Assembly (NCBI GenBank): GCA_002344125.1
Contig: DDTQ01000004.1
Coordinates: 1-64,000, forward strand
Length of the DNA: 64,000 bases
From: Ignavibacteria bacterium UBA2360
GTDB lineage: Bacteria; Bacteroidota; Ignavibacteria; Tepidaquicellales; OLB5
Direction: 5' to 3'
Shown: positions 46,407 through 54,386 of the stretch, in pieces
How positions within the stretch are numbered: the first letter of the stretch is position 1
Layout: every line of letters begins with the position of its first letter
Position numbers and translations under genes: made by a program
The notes under the pieces: generated by a model
Told to the model about the DNA's origin: nothing
Seen by the model: only the letters and a program-made list of their open reading frames with translations
Databases searched by the model: none

Positions 46407-47288
46407 ATGGAATTAAAAGAGTATTACAAAATATACGCCCGTGAAATTGATTCAAAAATAAAACAGGCAATCACTGAAGATAAAATTACCTCAGATGTTA
46501 CTACAAATCTGGTGCTTGCAGGCAAAGCCGGCAGCCAAAAGCTGAAAGCGGTATTGCTCTGCAAACAGGAGTGTATTCTGGCGGGAATCGAAATATTCAA
46601 AAAGACATACAGGCTCATAGATAAAAATGCAAAGTTCAAACAATATGCCATCGATGGGCAGCGGGTTAAAAAGGGCAGCAAGGTTCTGGAAGTTACCGCA
46701 TCAAGAAGTGTGCTGCTAAGGGGTGAAAGAACCGCGCTGAATTTCCTGCAGCGTATGAGCGGTATTGCCACAATGACAAACAGCTTTGTAAAGCAGCTTA
46801 AAGATAAGAACGCAAAGATACTTCACACCCGGAAAACTACCCCTAACTTCAGGGTATTTGAAGCCGCTGCGGTTAAAACCGGCGGCGGTGATTTCCACCG
46901 GCTCAATCTAAGCTCAGCGGTTATGATAAAAGATAACCACATAGAAGCCCTTGGGGGAATGTCAAACACAATGGACCTGCTGCTGAGGAAAAATATTCCC
47001 TACAGGCTGAAACAAAAATTTGAGATAGAAGTAAAATCATTTAGAGAGCTTGATGAAGTGATAAAATTCGGCAGGGGACTGGTTGAGATCGTAATGCTCG
47101 ATAATTTCAAACCGGCGCAGCTTAAAAAGGCTATTGCTCTGCTTAAGTCCGGTAAGTTCAAAATTGAGCTCTCCGGAGGCATAAATGACTCGAATTTTGC
47201 CAAATATCAGCAAAAAGGGGTCGATTTCTATTCAATCGGCGCGTTAACGCATTCCTACAAAAGCTCCGATTTTTCGCTGGAATTTTAA
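46407..47288 (+). CDS. nadC: Nicotinate-nucleotide pyrophosphorylase (carboxylating)
   Basis: Quinolinate phosphoribosyltransferase of de novo NAD synthesis, making nicotinate mononucleotide from quinolinate and PRPP. Type II PRTase motifs are ILHTRKTTPNFRVFEAAAVKTGGGDFHRLNL, MIKDNHIEALGG, EIEVKSFRELDE, VEIVMLDNF and KIELSGGIN. 293 residues, normal. nadA and nadB are not in this window. Last gene before a 223-base spacer. Confidence 0.95.
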   Translation: MELKEYYKIYAREIDSKIKQAITEDKITSDVTTNLVLAGKAGSQKLKAVLLCKQECILAGIEIFKKTYRLIDKNAKFKQYAIDGQRVKKGSKVLEVTASRSVLLRGERTALNFLQRMSGIATMTNSFVKQLKDKNAKILHTRKTTPNFRVFEAAAVKTGGGDFHRLNLSSAVMIKDNHIEALGGMSNTMDLLLRKNIPYRLKQKFEIEVKSFRELDEVIKFGRGLVEIVMLDNFKPAQLKKAIALLKSGKFKIELSGGINDSNFAKYQQKGVDFYSIGALTHSYKSSDFSLEF

Positions 47289-47323
47289 ATCTTTGGAAAA
47301 TTACTAATTGTTACAATTCATTA

Positions 47324-47354
47324 TTGATTTTTTTCCAAAAAATGCATAATTTTG
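47324..47354 (+). promoter_or_regulatory. Candidate promoter before the KED-rich lipoprotein
   Basis: TTG at 47324-47326, exactly 20 bases, then TAATTTTG at 47347-47354. The gene starts at 47512, so the leader would be about 150 nt, longer than at the other sites. A ribosome-binding site AAGGAG precedes the start. The rest of this spacer is AT-rich with no other feature. Confidence 0.55.
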
Positions 47355-47511
47355 ACCTGAATTACTAACAATATCTGTTCAAACAGAAGCATTTCATATA
47401 ACAGCATTTTATAGCTTTCTATAGATCTGCAATAATTTTCGGGGTAAACACAATTTTTAAACACATCTATTCAAATCAAAACAAACTAACTTTTCTAAAG
47501 GAGAAAACAAA

Positions 47512-48051
47512 ATGTTAAACAACCACAAATTAAAGTTCTTAATTGCTTTAATGGTTATGTTTGCAGTTGGCTATGTATGCAGCTCAGATAAAGATGATAA
47601 AAAGGAAGATAAGAAAGAAGATACAAAGAAAGAGGACACCAAGAAAGAAGATACAAAGTCTGACGAAAGAAAGACCGATGAAAGAAAAACCGATGAAACT
47701 TCATCAAGTGATATAAAGCTGTATTTCGTTGAAGAATATACAGGAGGCAAAGAAATAGGCAAATCTGATGAATTCATTATCGGCAAAAATGGCGGATACT
47801 TCACATGTATGATCGATATGAGAGGCACCGGCAAAAAAATCGGAGTTGGTAAGCTTGAGCTCAGAATTACAAAGCTTGGACCCAGTGAAAAAATTATCGC
47901 TACAGAAAAATTTGACGTACAGCCTGACTGGGATTATATCTTCTTCGATAAGTTCCATACTTTCTATTCAGCCGGCGATTACAAAGTTACAGCCATGAAA
48001 CCTGACGGAACCCCGGTTGCAACAGGCGAAGTGAAAATTTCAATGAGATAA
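47512..48051 (+). CDS. Putative lipoprotein with KED-rich linker and beta-rich C-terminal domain
   Basis: 179 residues. The start is positively charged, then a hydrophobic stretch, then a possible lipobox ending VGYVC with C23. A Lys/Glu/Asp/Thr-rich linker (about 25-65) contains short repeats KKEDT and DERKT. The C-terminal domain (about 68-179) is beta-rich (IKLYFVEEYTGG, FIIGKNGGYFTCMIDM, WDYIFFDKFHTFYSAGDYKV, GEVKISMR). The same domain makes up the next gene, so the two are paralogues. Function unknown; a surface or periplasmic binding role is possible. Confidence 0.65.
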   Translation: MLNNHKLKFLIALMVMFAVGYVCSSDKDDKKEDKKEDTKKEDTKKEDTKSDERKTDERKTDETSSSDIKLYFVEEYTGGKEIGKSDEFIIGKNGGYFTCMIDMRGTGKKIGVGKLELRITKLGPSEKIIATEKFDVQPDWDYIFFDKFHTFYSAGDYKVTAMKPDGTPVATGEVKISMR

Positions 48052-48070
48052 ATAGTTTTGTATTTCCATG

Positions 48071-48098
48071 CAGGCATCTTTTGTTAAAAAGGTGCCTG
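48071..48098. terminator. Hairpin between the two paralogues
   Basis: A 12-bp stem, CAGGCATCTTTT / AAAAGGTGCCTG with one G-T wobble and a GTTA loop, lies 20 nt after the stop at 48051. The downstream T-run is weak (TAATGGTTTT), so it may be an attenuator or processing site. Confidence 0.5.
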
Positions 48099-48180
48099 TA
48101 ATGGTTTTAAAAGGGTATAACATTCAAGAGTCATTTACAAGAAGGAAAAATAAATCAGAAGGAAAGGATCATTTAATAAA

Positions 48181-48570
48181 ATGATTAAAAAAATACTCAC
48201 AGCTTCATTTTTCGCGCTGGCGCTTATGCTTGTTGGGCAGAGCTCAAACGCGCAGTCAATTTATTTCTGTGAAGGCGTTACCGATGACGGTTACCCGATA
48301 ACAGAAAGCTCCACATTCAATATCGGCTCAGGCGGCGGTTATGTTTACGTGCTTGTAAGGCTTCCGTATGAAGTTGCATGCCGCTCAGTAAGATTTGAAA
48401 TTTACAAAGGCGGAAGCTACGATAACACAGTTTACGTTGATACAGAAAAGAACTGGGTTTGGTTCTGGAAGAAGATCACATTTTATGATGCAGGCACATA
48501 TTCATTTGATGTTTATGACTGCTTTGATTACAGATTGACTTCAGGCAGCGTAAGGATTAACTGGAGATAG
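48181..48570 (+). CDS. Small exported protein, paralogue of the preceding lipoprotein domain
   Basis: 129 residues with a clear signal peptide (ILTASFFALALMLVGQSSNAQ). The mature ~105 residues follow the C-terminal domain of the 47512 product: both have an opening strand with -YF-, a F-x-I-G-x-x-G-G-Y segment, a V/L-x-F/L-x-I-x-K strand, a W-x-x-F-x-x-F/K-x-x-x-F-Y-x-A-G-x-Y segment, and a G-x-V-x-I-x-x-R end. Four cysteines are present. Function unknown. Confidence 0.75.
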   Translation: MIKKILTASFFALALMLVGQSSNAQSIYFCEGVTDDGYPITESSTFNIGSGGGYVYVLVRLPYEVACRSVRFEIYKGGSYDNTVYVDTEKNWVWFWKKITFYDAGTYSFDVYDCFDYRLTSGSVRINWR

Positions 48571-48593
48571 TATTCAAGTTTAAATCCACATTT

Positions 48594-48617
48594 AAGCCCC
48601 GCTTGCGGGGCTTTTTT
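48594..48617 (+). terminator. Rho-independent terminator
   Basis: AAGCCCCGC / GCGGGGCTT stem with TT between the arms, then a T run. The same sequence as the terminator at 22650-22673, followed by a longer run of T. Confidence 0.92.
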
Positions 48618-48638
48618 ATTGGCAAAAAAAGGCAAATA

Positions 48639-48718
48639 GAACACTGACAAGGCAGATTGTGCAGATAAAACACTGATTAAATCCGCGCAAATCCGCCTCA
48701 TCAGTTCTATCCGTGTTC
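48639..48718. repeat. Intergenic repeat with GAACAC...GTGTTC ends
   Basis: About 80 bases bounded by GAACACTGA and its near-complement TCCGTGTTC. The inside has ACTGAT/ATCAG inverted pairs and repeated AATCCGC units. It has no coding potential. It resembles repetitive intergenic elements of many Bacteroidota-type genomes, but other copies are not in this window. Confidence 0.5.
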
Positions 48719-48744
48719 CAAAATTCTCCCCACAAACCGGCAAC

Positions 48745-48775
48745 TTATAAAAAACCATAATTTTAGCTATATTTG
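48745..48775 (+). promoter_or_regulatory. Candidate flippase gene promoter
   Basis: TTA (48745-48747), 20 bases, then TATATTTG at 48768-48775, only one base off the consensus. The ATG at 48783 is 8 nt beyond, so the mRNA would be nearly leaderless. Confidence 0.45.
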
Positions 48776-48782
48776 TAGCTGA

Positions 48783-50216
48783 ATGCTCGATAAAATTAAA
48801 AGTCTTTCTAAGCAGACCCTGATATACGGCACAAGCACCATAGTTGGCCGTTTCCTGAATTTTATACTCGTACCGTTCTACACAAATGTTTTTCCGCCGG
48901 CGGAATACGGCGTGGTTGCCGTGGTTTTTGCCTACATTGCATTCCTTAATATCGTGTATTCATTCGGATTTGAAGCCGGCTATTTCCGCTTCGCCTCCGC
49001 CAAAGAAGTTGGTGATGAAAAACAAAATTTCACACACCCGTTTTTCCTCATTACAATAAACAGTCTCGTAATATCGGGTCTTATACTTACCTTCCACAGC
49101 AGCATAGCTGCATTGATAGGGGTTAAGGATGAATCCATTGTAATATACTCAGCGTTCATCTTATTCTTTGATGCGCTTGCGCTTATTCCTTTTGCTTACT
49201 TAAGACTCAAAAATAAAGCAAAGGTATTCGCTTCGATCAAGCTTGTTAATATAGTTGTGAATGTTACGCTTAATCTGTTGCTGATACTTGTGTTTAAACT
49301 CGGACTCGAAGCCGTATTCATAAGTAATCTCGCGGCATCGCTGGTAACTCTGCTTCTGCTTGCGCCCAATATTCTGAAAAATATTTCATTCAGCTACCAC
49401 AAACAATTGTTCAATGAGCTGTGGAAGTTCTCAATCCCATATCTTCCCGCTGCGCTGGCTTCAATGGTGGTGCAGACCCTGAACATTATAATCCTGCGGT
49501 TTCTGGTTGATGTTAAAACTGTCGGTATCTACAACGCCAATTATAAGCTTGGCATATTTATGATGCTCATAGTATCAATGTTTGAATACGCCTGGCGCCC
49601 GTTCTTCTTAAATAACGCCAAAGATCCCAATGCCAAAGCACTATTTGCTAAAATACTTACACTCTTTACAGGCGGCGCTTCTGTTGTGCTGCTAATACTC
49701 ACGTTCACAATACAGGATATCATAAAAATCCCGCTGCCATACAAAGGGTATATTATCGGACCCGGTTACTGGAGCGGTGTTGTTATAGTGCCGATCGTTC
49801 TGTTCGCGTATTTGTTCCTGGGGATTTATACCAATCTAATAGCGGGTATTTACATAGAAAAGAAAACCAAATACCTACCGCTCATTACGGGGCTCGGCGC
49901 AGTACTCAACATCGCATCAGCTTTTCTGTTGATTCCGCTCTGGGGTATAACCGGCGCGGCGATCTCCACGCTTGTAAGCTATGTTGCTATGGCGGTTTAC
50001 ATATATGCAGTATCACAAAAATTCTACCCCGTAAAATATGAAGTAAGCAAGCTGTTGATGATACTTCTTATTGACTCAGCGGCAATTGCAATATTCTTCT
50101 ATACTTTCGGCGGATTAGATCTCATTTACAGGATAATCTTCGCGGTAGTGCTCTCAGGTGTGATAATTTCAATAGCGGAATTGTATAAGGTGAAAAGATT
50201 GTTGAAGACAAAATGA
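48783..50216 (+). CDS. Polysaccharide flippase (Wzx/MATE superfamily)
   Basis: 477 residues and about 12-14 membrane segments. The N-terminal segment LIYGTSTIVGRFLNFILVPF with YTNVFPPAEYGVVAVVFAY is typical of the oligosaccharide flippase family. It likely flips a lipid-linked glycan unit across the inner membrane. The start is followed by long hydrophobic runs and no cytosolic domain. No other polysaccharide gene sits beside it, so it may act with dispersed glycosyltransferases. Confidence 0.9.
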   Translation: MLDKIKSLSKQTLIYGTSTIVGRFLNFILVPFYTNVFPPAEYGVVAVVFAYIAFLNIVYSFGFEAGYFRFASAKEVGDEKQNFTHPFFLITINSLVISGLILTFHSSIAALIGVKDESIVIYSAFILFFDALALIPFAYLRLKNKAKVFASIKLVNIVVNVTLNLLLILVFKLGLEAVFISNLAASLVTLLLLAPNILKNISFSYHKQLFNELWKFSIPYLPAALASMVVQTLNIIILRFLVDVKTVGIYNANYKLGIFMMLIVSMFEYAWRPFFLNNAKDPNAKALFAKILTLFTGGASVVLLILTFTIQDIIKIPLPYKGYIIGPGYWSGVVIVPIVLFAYLFLGIYTNLIAGIYIEKKTKYLPLITGLGAVLNIASAFLLIPLWGITGAAISTLVSYVAMAVYIYAVSQKFYPVKYEVSKLLMILLIDSAAIAIFFYTFGGLDLIYRIIFAVVLSGVIISIAELYKVKRLLKTK

Positions 50217-50220
50217 TTTC

Positions 50221-50320
50221 CCTCACCCCCAGTTCCCTCTCCCAAAGGAAGAGGGGGAGATATCCTAAAGACTTTCGGATTTAGTTCCCCTCTCCTTGCA
50301 GGAGAGGGTTAGGGGTGAGG
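50221..50320. repeat. Nested palindromic repeat (CCTCACCCC type), copy 3
   Basis: CCTCACCCCCAGTTCCCTCT arm paired with GGAGAGGGTTAGGGGTGAGG at the end. Inside are CCCCTCTCC/GGAGAGG and CCCTCTCCC/GAGGG hairpins. It begins 4 nt after the flippase stop. The family resemblance to copies 1 and 2 is close. Confidence 0.8.
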
Positions 50321-50369
50321 TGTTACAAGTACTAAACTCACCAACTCAACCACTCAACTACTCCACCAA

Positions 50370-51059
50370 TCAATGGTGATGATCATGATGCTCATGATGT
50401 ATTTCATCAAGCAGCTCGCGTTTGTTGGCTTTTGAGCCGGCATTCATTGATACAATATAGCTCGGCACTCCGATATCATTCAATACACATGGCACAAGCA
50501 CCGATATTACAAGTATCGGCAGGAAGATGAGCGCTTTTAGTGATATCACTTCAACACCGTAAGTTATCAGGTACATGCCCGCTGCTGTTGAGCTGAGGAA
50601 AATATGCAGTCCGTGAGTGTACCTTGAGAGTCTGCGTACAAAGCGTGAGAGCAGAAATCCCAGCAGCGCGCCGCCTATTATAAAGCTCCACGATGTCAGC
50701 GGCTCTTCAATAATGCAGATATGAAAATGCATATCATACCCTAAACCAAGTCCACCCAGATACGGCAGCACAATATCGCTCAGCGTACATGTGATTGACG
50801 CAGTAAGTATCGCTACGAACACTCCAAGCCATAGGGCTTTGTTATACTTTGCAAGCAGTGATGCAGGGGTGAGCGAAGCGAAAAATAAATGCGCTATGAA
50901 AAATCCTTCGAACAGGTGCTCGGTTTCCGGCGCAGCCTCAGGGAAAATTGTGATCTTAAGCAGGGCAATGATGATACCCGATACCAATACGGCCCCCGCT
51001 GTGAATTTCCAGTGGGTGCTTAGTTCGTCTATAAATATGTTTTTGTGTGAATGTTCCAT
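50370..51059 (-). CDS. Membrane protein with histidine-rich tail
   Basis: 229 residues with about five or six membrane segments (TAGAVLVSGIIIALLKI, LWLGVFVAILTASITCTL, SWSFIIGGALLGFLLS, FLSSTAAGMYLITYGV, ALIFLPILVISVLVPCVL). The cytosolic or periplasmic end is EIHHEHHDHHH, and a second His-containing stretch FHICIIEEP is central. The His-tail suggests metal binding or transport, but I recognise no transporter family and it could be a sensor. Confidence 0.65.
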   Translation of the reverse strand: MEHSHKNIFIDELSTHWKFTAGAVLVSGIIIALLKITIFPEAAPETEHLFEGFFIAHLFFASLTPASLLAKYNKALWLGVFVAILTASITCTLSDIVLPYLGGLGLGYDMHFHICIIEEPLTSWSFIIGGALLGFLLSRFVRRLSRYTHGLHIFLSSTAAGMYLITYGVEVISLKALIFLPILVISVLVPCVLNDIGVPSYIVSMNAGSKANKRELLDEIHHEHHDHHH

Positions 51060-51060
51060 T

Positions 51061-51239
51061 GGTTGCAGGTCAAAAGTTGCAGGTTGCAGGTTAAATGAAT
51101 CAGGTTACAGGTTAAAACGAACCAACCTGTTTAACTGCCCGGATTGGTTATAAACTAATTGATAAGATCCAAAGATAGGGTGTACAAATCAGTTAAAAGA
51201 ACTTCACACCTCAAAACCTGTAGCATGTAACTTGTAACT
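51061..51239. repeat. Intergenic repetitive region with GTTGCAGGT/GTTACAGGT units
   Basis: The first 55 bases contain several near-direct repeats (GGTTGCAGGT, GTTGCAGGTTGCAGGTT, GGTTACAGGTT). The complement, AACCTGT and TGTAACTTGTAACTC, is at about 51124-51130 and 51215-51239, forming a long interrupted inverted repeat. No ORF of note. The region holds the start signals of the minus-strand gene ending at 51059. Confidence 0.5.
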
Positions 51240-51515
51240 CTACGGAGTATACTCTTTCAGCTTATCTTTAATAGCCGCTTTTTCAACTGTATTGCCTTCG
51301 TTGAGCTGTTTAACTATATCATCAATAATCTGTTTGGCTTCTTCTTTTTTATAATCCTTAATAAAGCCATCGAAGTAGCTTTCGCCCGCTAGCGCGCGGT
51401 TAATTTCAACGTGCTTATTGTGCTCGTTTAGTTCTGTATAATATACCACGTGGAATTTTTCATTATACTGCTTATCGCGGTAAATTTCGAACATTATTTT
51501 ATCTGACTCGTACAT
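51240..51515 (-). CDS. Small hypothetical cytosolic protein
   Basis: 91 residues. Starts MYESDKIMFEIYRDKQYNEKF and is rich in charged residues, with a predicted N-terminal beta hairpin (MFEIYRDKQ, HVVYYTELN) and a C-terminal helix pair (KKEEAKQIIDDIVKQLNEG; VEKAAIKDKLKEY). No family recognised. It ends inside the repeat region and is divergent from the 61-residue ORF. Confidence 0.55.
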   Translation of the reverse strand: MYESDKIMFEIYRDKQYNEKFHVVYYTELNEHNKHVEINRALAGESYFDGFIKDYKKEEAKQIIDDIVKQLNEGNTVEKAAIKDKLKEYTP

Positions 51516-51664
51516 TGGTATTGATGGATGAGAAAATTAGTGATTTTTAGCTGTTTTTTATGATTTAGCTACAAATTTAGCGTAAAGTATGGATTTAGAC
51601 AAGGCATTTACTTTAGAGCGTTTGAATGCCGTTTTTTTATCAAAAGTAATATTTATATTAGTAC

Positions 51665-51850
51665 ATGGAAAGCACTAAACTAAAAGAATCACTTCTAAAG
51701 ATCGCTGAAGGGGTTGAGCCTGAAACTACCCTTGAAGATATTTACAAACAGCTTGCATATCTTTCAGATATTGAAGAATCCGAAGAGCAGGAAGCCCGCG
51801 GTGAAGTAGTTACACAGGAAGAAGTTGAGAAGATGCTCAATAAATTCTAA
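51665..51850 (+). CDS. 61-residue acidic protein, antitoxin-like
   Basis: Acidic helical protein. Its end (EEQEARGEVVTQEEVEKMLNKF) resembles the C-terminal tails of RelB/Phd-type and related addiction-module antitoxins, in which a helix with V-x-x-E-E-V-x-x-x-L is common. No toxin ORF lies next to it: downstream is the Roco gene and upstream, divergent, the 91-residue ORF. It may be an orphan antitoxin, a regulator, or unrelated. Confidence 0.5.
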   Translation: MESTKLKESLLKIAEGVEPETTLEDIYKQLAYLSDIEESEEQEARGEVVTQEEVEKMLNKF

Positions 51851-51985
51851 GTACACATGATACCTTTACTTATTACTTGTTTTAATTTAAATTAATAATT
51901 ATTGTTGCTTTACACGCAAGGGGGTTGACGAGACTAAATGTCTTGTTGGCTTCCTATTTTTGTTAGTAAAGAAATTAATAAATTT

Positions 51986-54355
51986 ATGGATAATGATTTC
52001 AATAAGATTAATTCTCTAATAGAAAAAGCAATTAATTTACAAAGTAGAGAACTTATTATAAGAGGATACAATTGTAAAAGACTACCGGAGAATATTGGTA
52101 ATGCAGTACATTTAAGTGAATTATTTATTGAAGGAATCAATCTTGAAGAGTTGCCTGCTTCAATAGGGAACCTTCATAATTTAGATTCACTCTATTTAAG
52201 TGAAAATAAAATAAGAATTTTACCTAATTCTATTGCAAAATTAAAGTCTATTAGGACATTAGGGCTAAGTAATAATAGGTTTAATAAAATACCACCACAA
52301 GTTTTTAAACTAAGATATTTGCATAATTTGTATTTGAACGGTAATGAAATTGCTGTTTTAGATCCCAAAATCAGTGAATTACATTATTTAGAATATTTGG
52401 ATTTTAGTTTCAACAAAATCTCACAAATACCGGAAAATTTTTCGAAATTGAAAAATTTGAAATTTCTTGATTTGATGTATAATAAGATTAGGCAGTTTCC
52501 AAAAGAGTTAGTAAATAACAGTAATTTAGTAGACTTGAATTTAGGTTCTAATTTGATCGATTCGATAGATCATTTGAGCAGTATGGAGTATTTGCAAAGC
52601 ATAACGTTAGAGTCTAATAGGATTTATTCTATACCGTTAGACATTTCGAAAATGCAAAATTTAAAAAGTTTGAATTTGAGTTACAATAATATTAGAGTCT
52701 TGCCACGAGAGTTATCCCAAATTGGGACATTGAAAGAACTAAATGTGGAAAACAATCCTCTTGTTGTACCCCCAATAGAGATCCTTTATGATGGTATTAA
52801 AGCAATCGAAAACTACTATGATTCAATAGGGGAACAAGAAACATTTTACTTATATGAAGCGAAGTTACTGATTGTGGGCTCTGGCGGTGTGGGTAAAACT
52901 ACTATCTTAAATTGTTTGGTTGATTCTGAAATTGGAGATTTAAAAAGTATCAAGACAACGGAAGGAATAAAAGTAGAAAATTGGTATTTAAAAACTGATA
53001 AAAACATCAATTTCCGTGTCAATATTTGGGATTTTGGCGGTCAGGAGATTTATCATGCAACTCATCAGTTTTTTCTTACCAAAAGATCATTGTATGTTTT
53101 TGTTTGGGATGCAAGAACAGATGATAATCTATTAAGTTTTGATTATTGGCTAAACATAATTGATTTATTAAGTGATTCAAGTCCAGTTATTGTTATTATG
53201 AATAAGCTAGATGAAAGAAATAGAATGCTTGATGAAGAATCATTAAAAAGAAAATTCCCAAATATTAAATCATTTCATAAAGTGAGTGCTTTAAATGGTG
53301 TAGGTTTAGACTATCTAAAAACCTTAATTAGAGAACAGGTTGTAACATTACCGCATGTCGGTGATACACTTCCAATTGTGTGGAAGGAAATTCGTGAACA
53401 TTTAGAGAAGTTGAATGATAATTACATATCTTATAAAGAATATTTAAAATTATGTCATAAATTTAATCTATCAAAACCAAGGGCAGTTTATCTTAGCAGA
53501 TATTTCCACATTTTAGGGGTTTTTTTACATTTTGAAGATAATCCATTGCTAAAGAATACTCTTATTCTAAAGCCAGAATGGGCCACACAAGCTGTTTATA
53601 AAATTGTTGATAATATCGAAGTTCAAAAAAAATACGGTGTTTTGGAATATACTCAATTGTCTGAAATATGGGAGTTGTACCCACATGACAAATATGAGGT
53701 ACTTATTGAATTAATGAAAAAATTTGAATTGTGTTTTGAGATTGCTAATAGTAAAGTCTATATAATTCCTGAACTCTTAAATCCTGTAAAGCCCAGTTTT
53801 GGTTGGGATGAAGATAATAACTTGCGATTTGAATACAGCTATAAGTTTATGCCTGCAGGTTTAATAACGAGATTAATAGTAAGGATACATGATCTAATCA
53901 AAAATGATTTCTATTGGAAGAACGGATTTATTTTGACTTTTGAAAATACTGAAGCGTTAGTTATAGCGGAGGGTTTAGATAGGAAAATAAGAATATGGTT
54001 GAATGGTAGTAAAAAAAGGGAACTACTTGCTATAATAAGAAGAGAAATTTACGCAATACATAAATCATTAAATAATTTATTTGTTGAAGAAAGAATTCAA
54101 TGTATTTGCTCTGAATGTAAGAAATCATTTTCTCCATATTTCCATATTTTTGATGATTTATATATAGCTAGGCAAAAGAACAGAAAATCTACTGAATGTA
54201 AAAAGAGTTTTCAAAACGTTAATATTGAAGAATTGTTAGGTTCAGCAATTGGCCCAAATTCAGAAGAGGGTATTAGTACTCCTACTAATCCAACTATTAA
54301 TATCGATAACAGTCTTGTCAATTTTGCAGATTCTATAGGTGATATAATCAAGTAA
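51986..54355 (+). CDS. Roco protein: LRR-Roc GTPase-COR, with C-terminal shared motif
   Basis: About 789 residues from the ATG at 51986; an earlier in-frame ATG at 51938 adds MSCWLPIFVSKEINKF. Residue numbers here use the longer form. About ten leucine-rich repeats of ~23 residues (45-285) precede the Roc GTPase (P-loop GSGGVGKT 314-321, DFGGQE 365-370, NKLD 422-425). The COR dimerisation domain follows (about 480-700), then a C-x-C-x2-C zinc-type cluster (C722, C724, C727), and a tail ending INIDNSLVNFADSIGDIIK. That tail matches the N-terminus of the next gene. Cytosolic. Roco proteins hydrolyse GTP in a dimer-monomer cycle; here it may act as a receptor or switch. Confidence 0.9.
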   Translation: MDNDFNKINSLIEKAINLQSRELIIRGYNCKRLPENIGNAVHLSELFIEGINLEELPASIGNLHNLDSLYLSENKIRILPNSIAKLKSIRTLGLSNNRFNKIPPQVFKLRYLHNLYLNGNEIAVLDPKISELHYLEYLDFSFNKISQIPENFSKLKNLKFLDLMYNKIRQFPKELVNNSNLVDLNLGSNLIDSIDHLSSMEYLQSITLESNRIYSIPLDISKMQNLKSLNLSYNNIRVLPRELSQIGTLKELNVENNPLVVPPIEILYDGIKAIENYYDSIGEQETFYLYEAKLLIVGSGGVGKTTILNCLVDSEIGDLKSIKTTEGIKVENWYLKTDKNINFRVNIWDFGGQEIYHATHQFFLTKRSLYVFVWDARTDDNLLSFDYWLNIIDLLSDSSPVIVIMNKLDERNRMLDEESLKRKFPNIKSFHKVSALNGVGLDYLKTLIREQVVTLPHVGDTLPIVWKEIREHLEKLNDNYISYKEYLKLCHKFNLSKPRAVYLSRYFHILGVFLHFEDNPLLKNTLILKPEWATQAVYKIVDNIEVQKKYGVLEYTQLSEIWELYPHDKYEVLIELMKKFELCFEIANSKVYIIPELLNPVKPSFGWDEDNNLRFEYSYKFMPAGLITRLIVRIHDLIKNDFYWKNGFILTFENTEALVIAEGLDRKIRIWLNGSKKRELLAIIRREIYAIHKSLNNLFVEERIQCICSECKKSFSPYFHIFDDLYIARQKNRKSTECKKSFQNVNIEELLGSAIGPNSEEGISTPTNPTINIDNSLVNFADSIGDIIK

Positions 54356-54386
54356 TAATAAATTCTAAAAAATAAATAGTTAAATT

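Noticed and set aside
47293..47339. TTTGGAAAA/TTTTCCAAA as a nadC terminator
   Set aside because: The stem is A/T-rich, loop is over 25 bases, and the 3' part overlaps the candidate promoter spacer, so a terminator is not convincing.
47571..47834. 87-codon minus-strand ORF rich in Ser/Val opposite the KED linker
   Set aside because: It is an antisense shadow created by the KED/DERKT codon repeats; composition (SSFLVSSFF) is a direct mirror.
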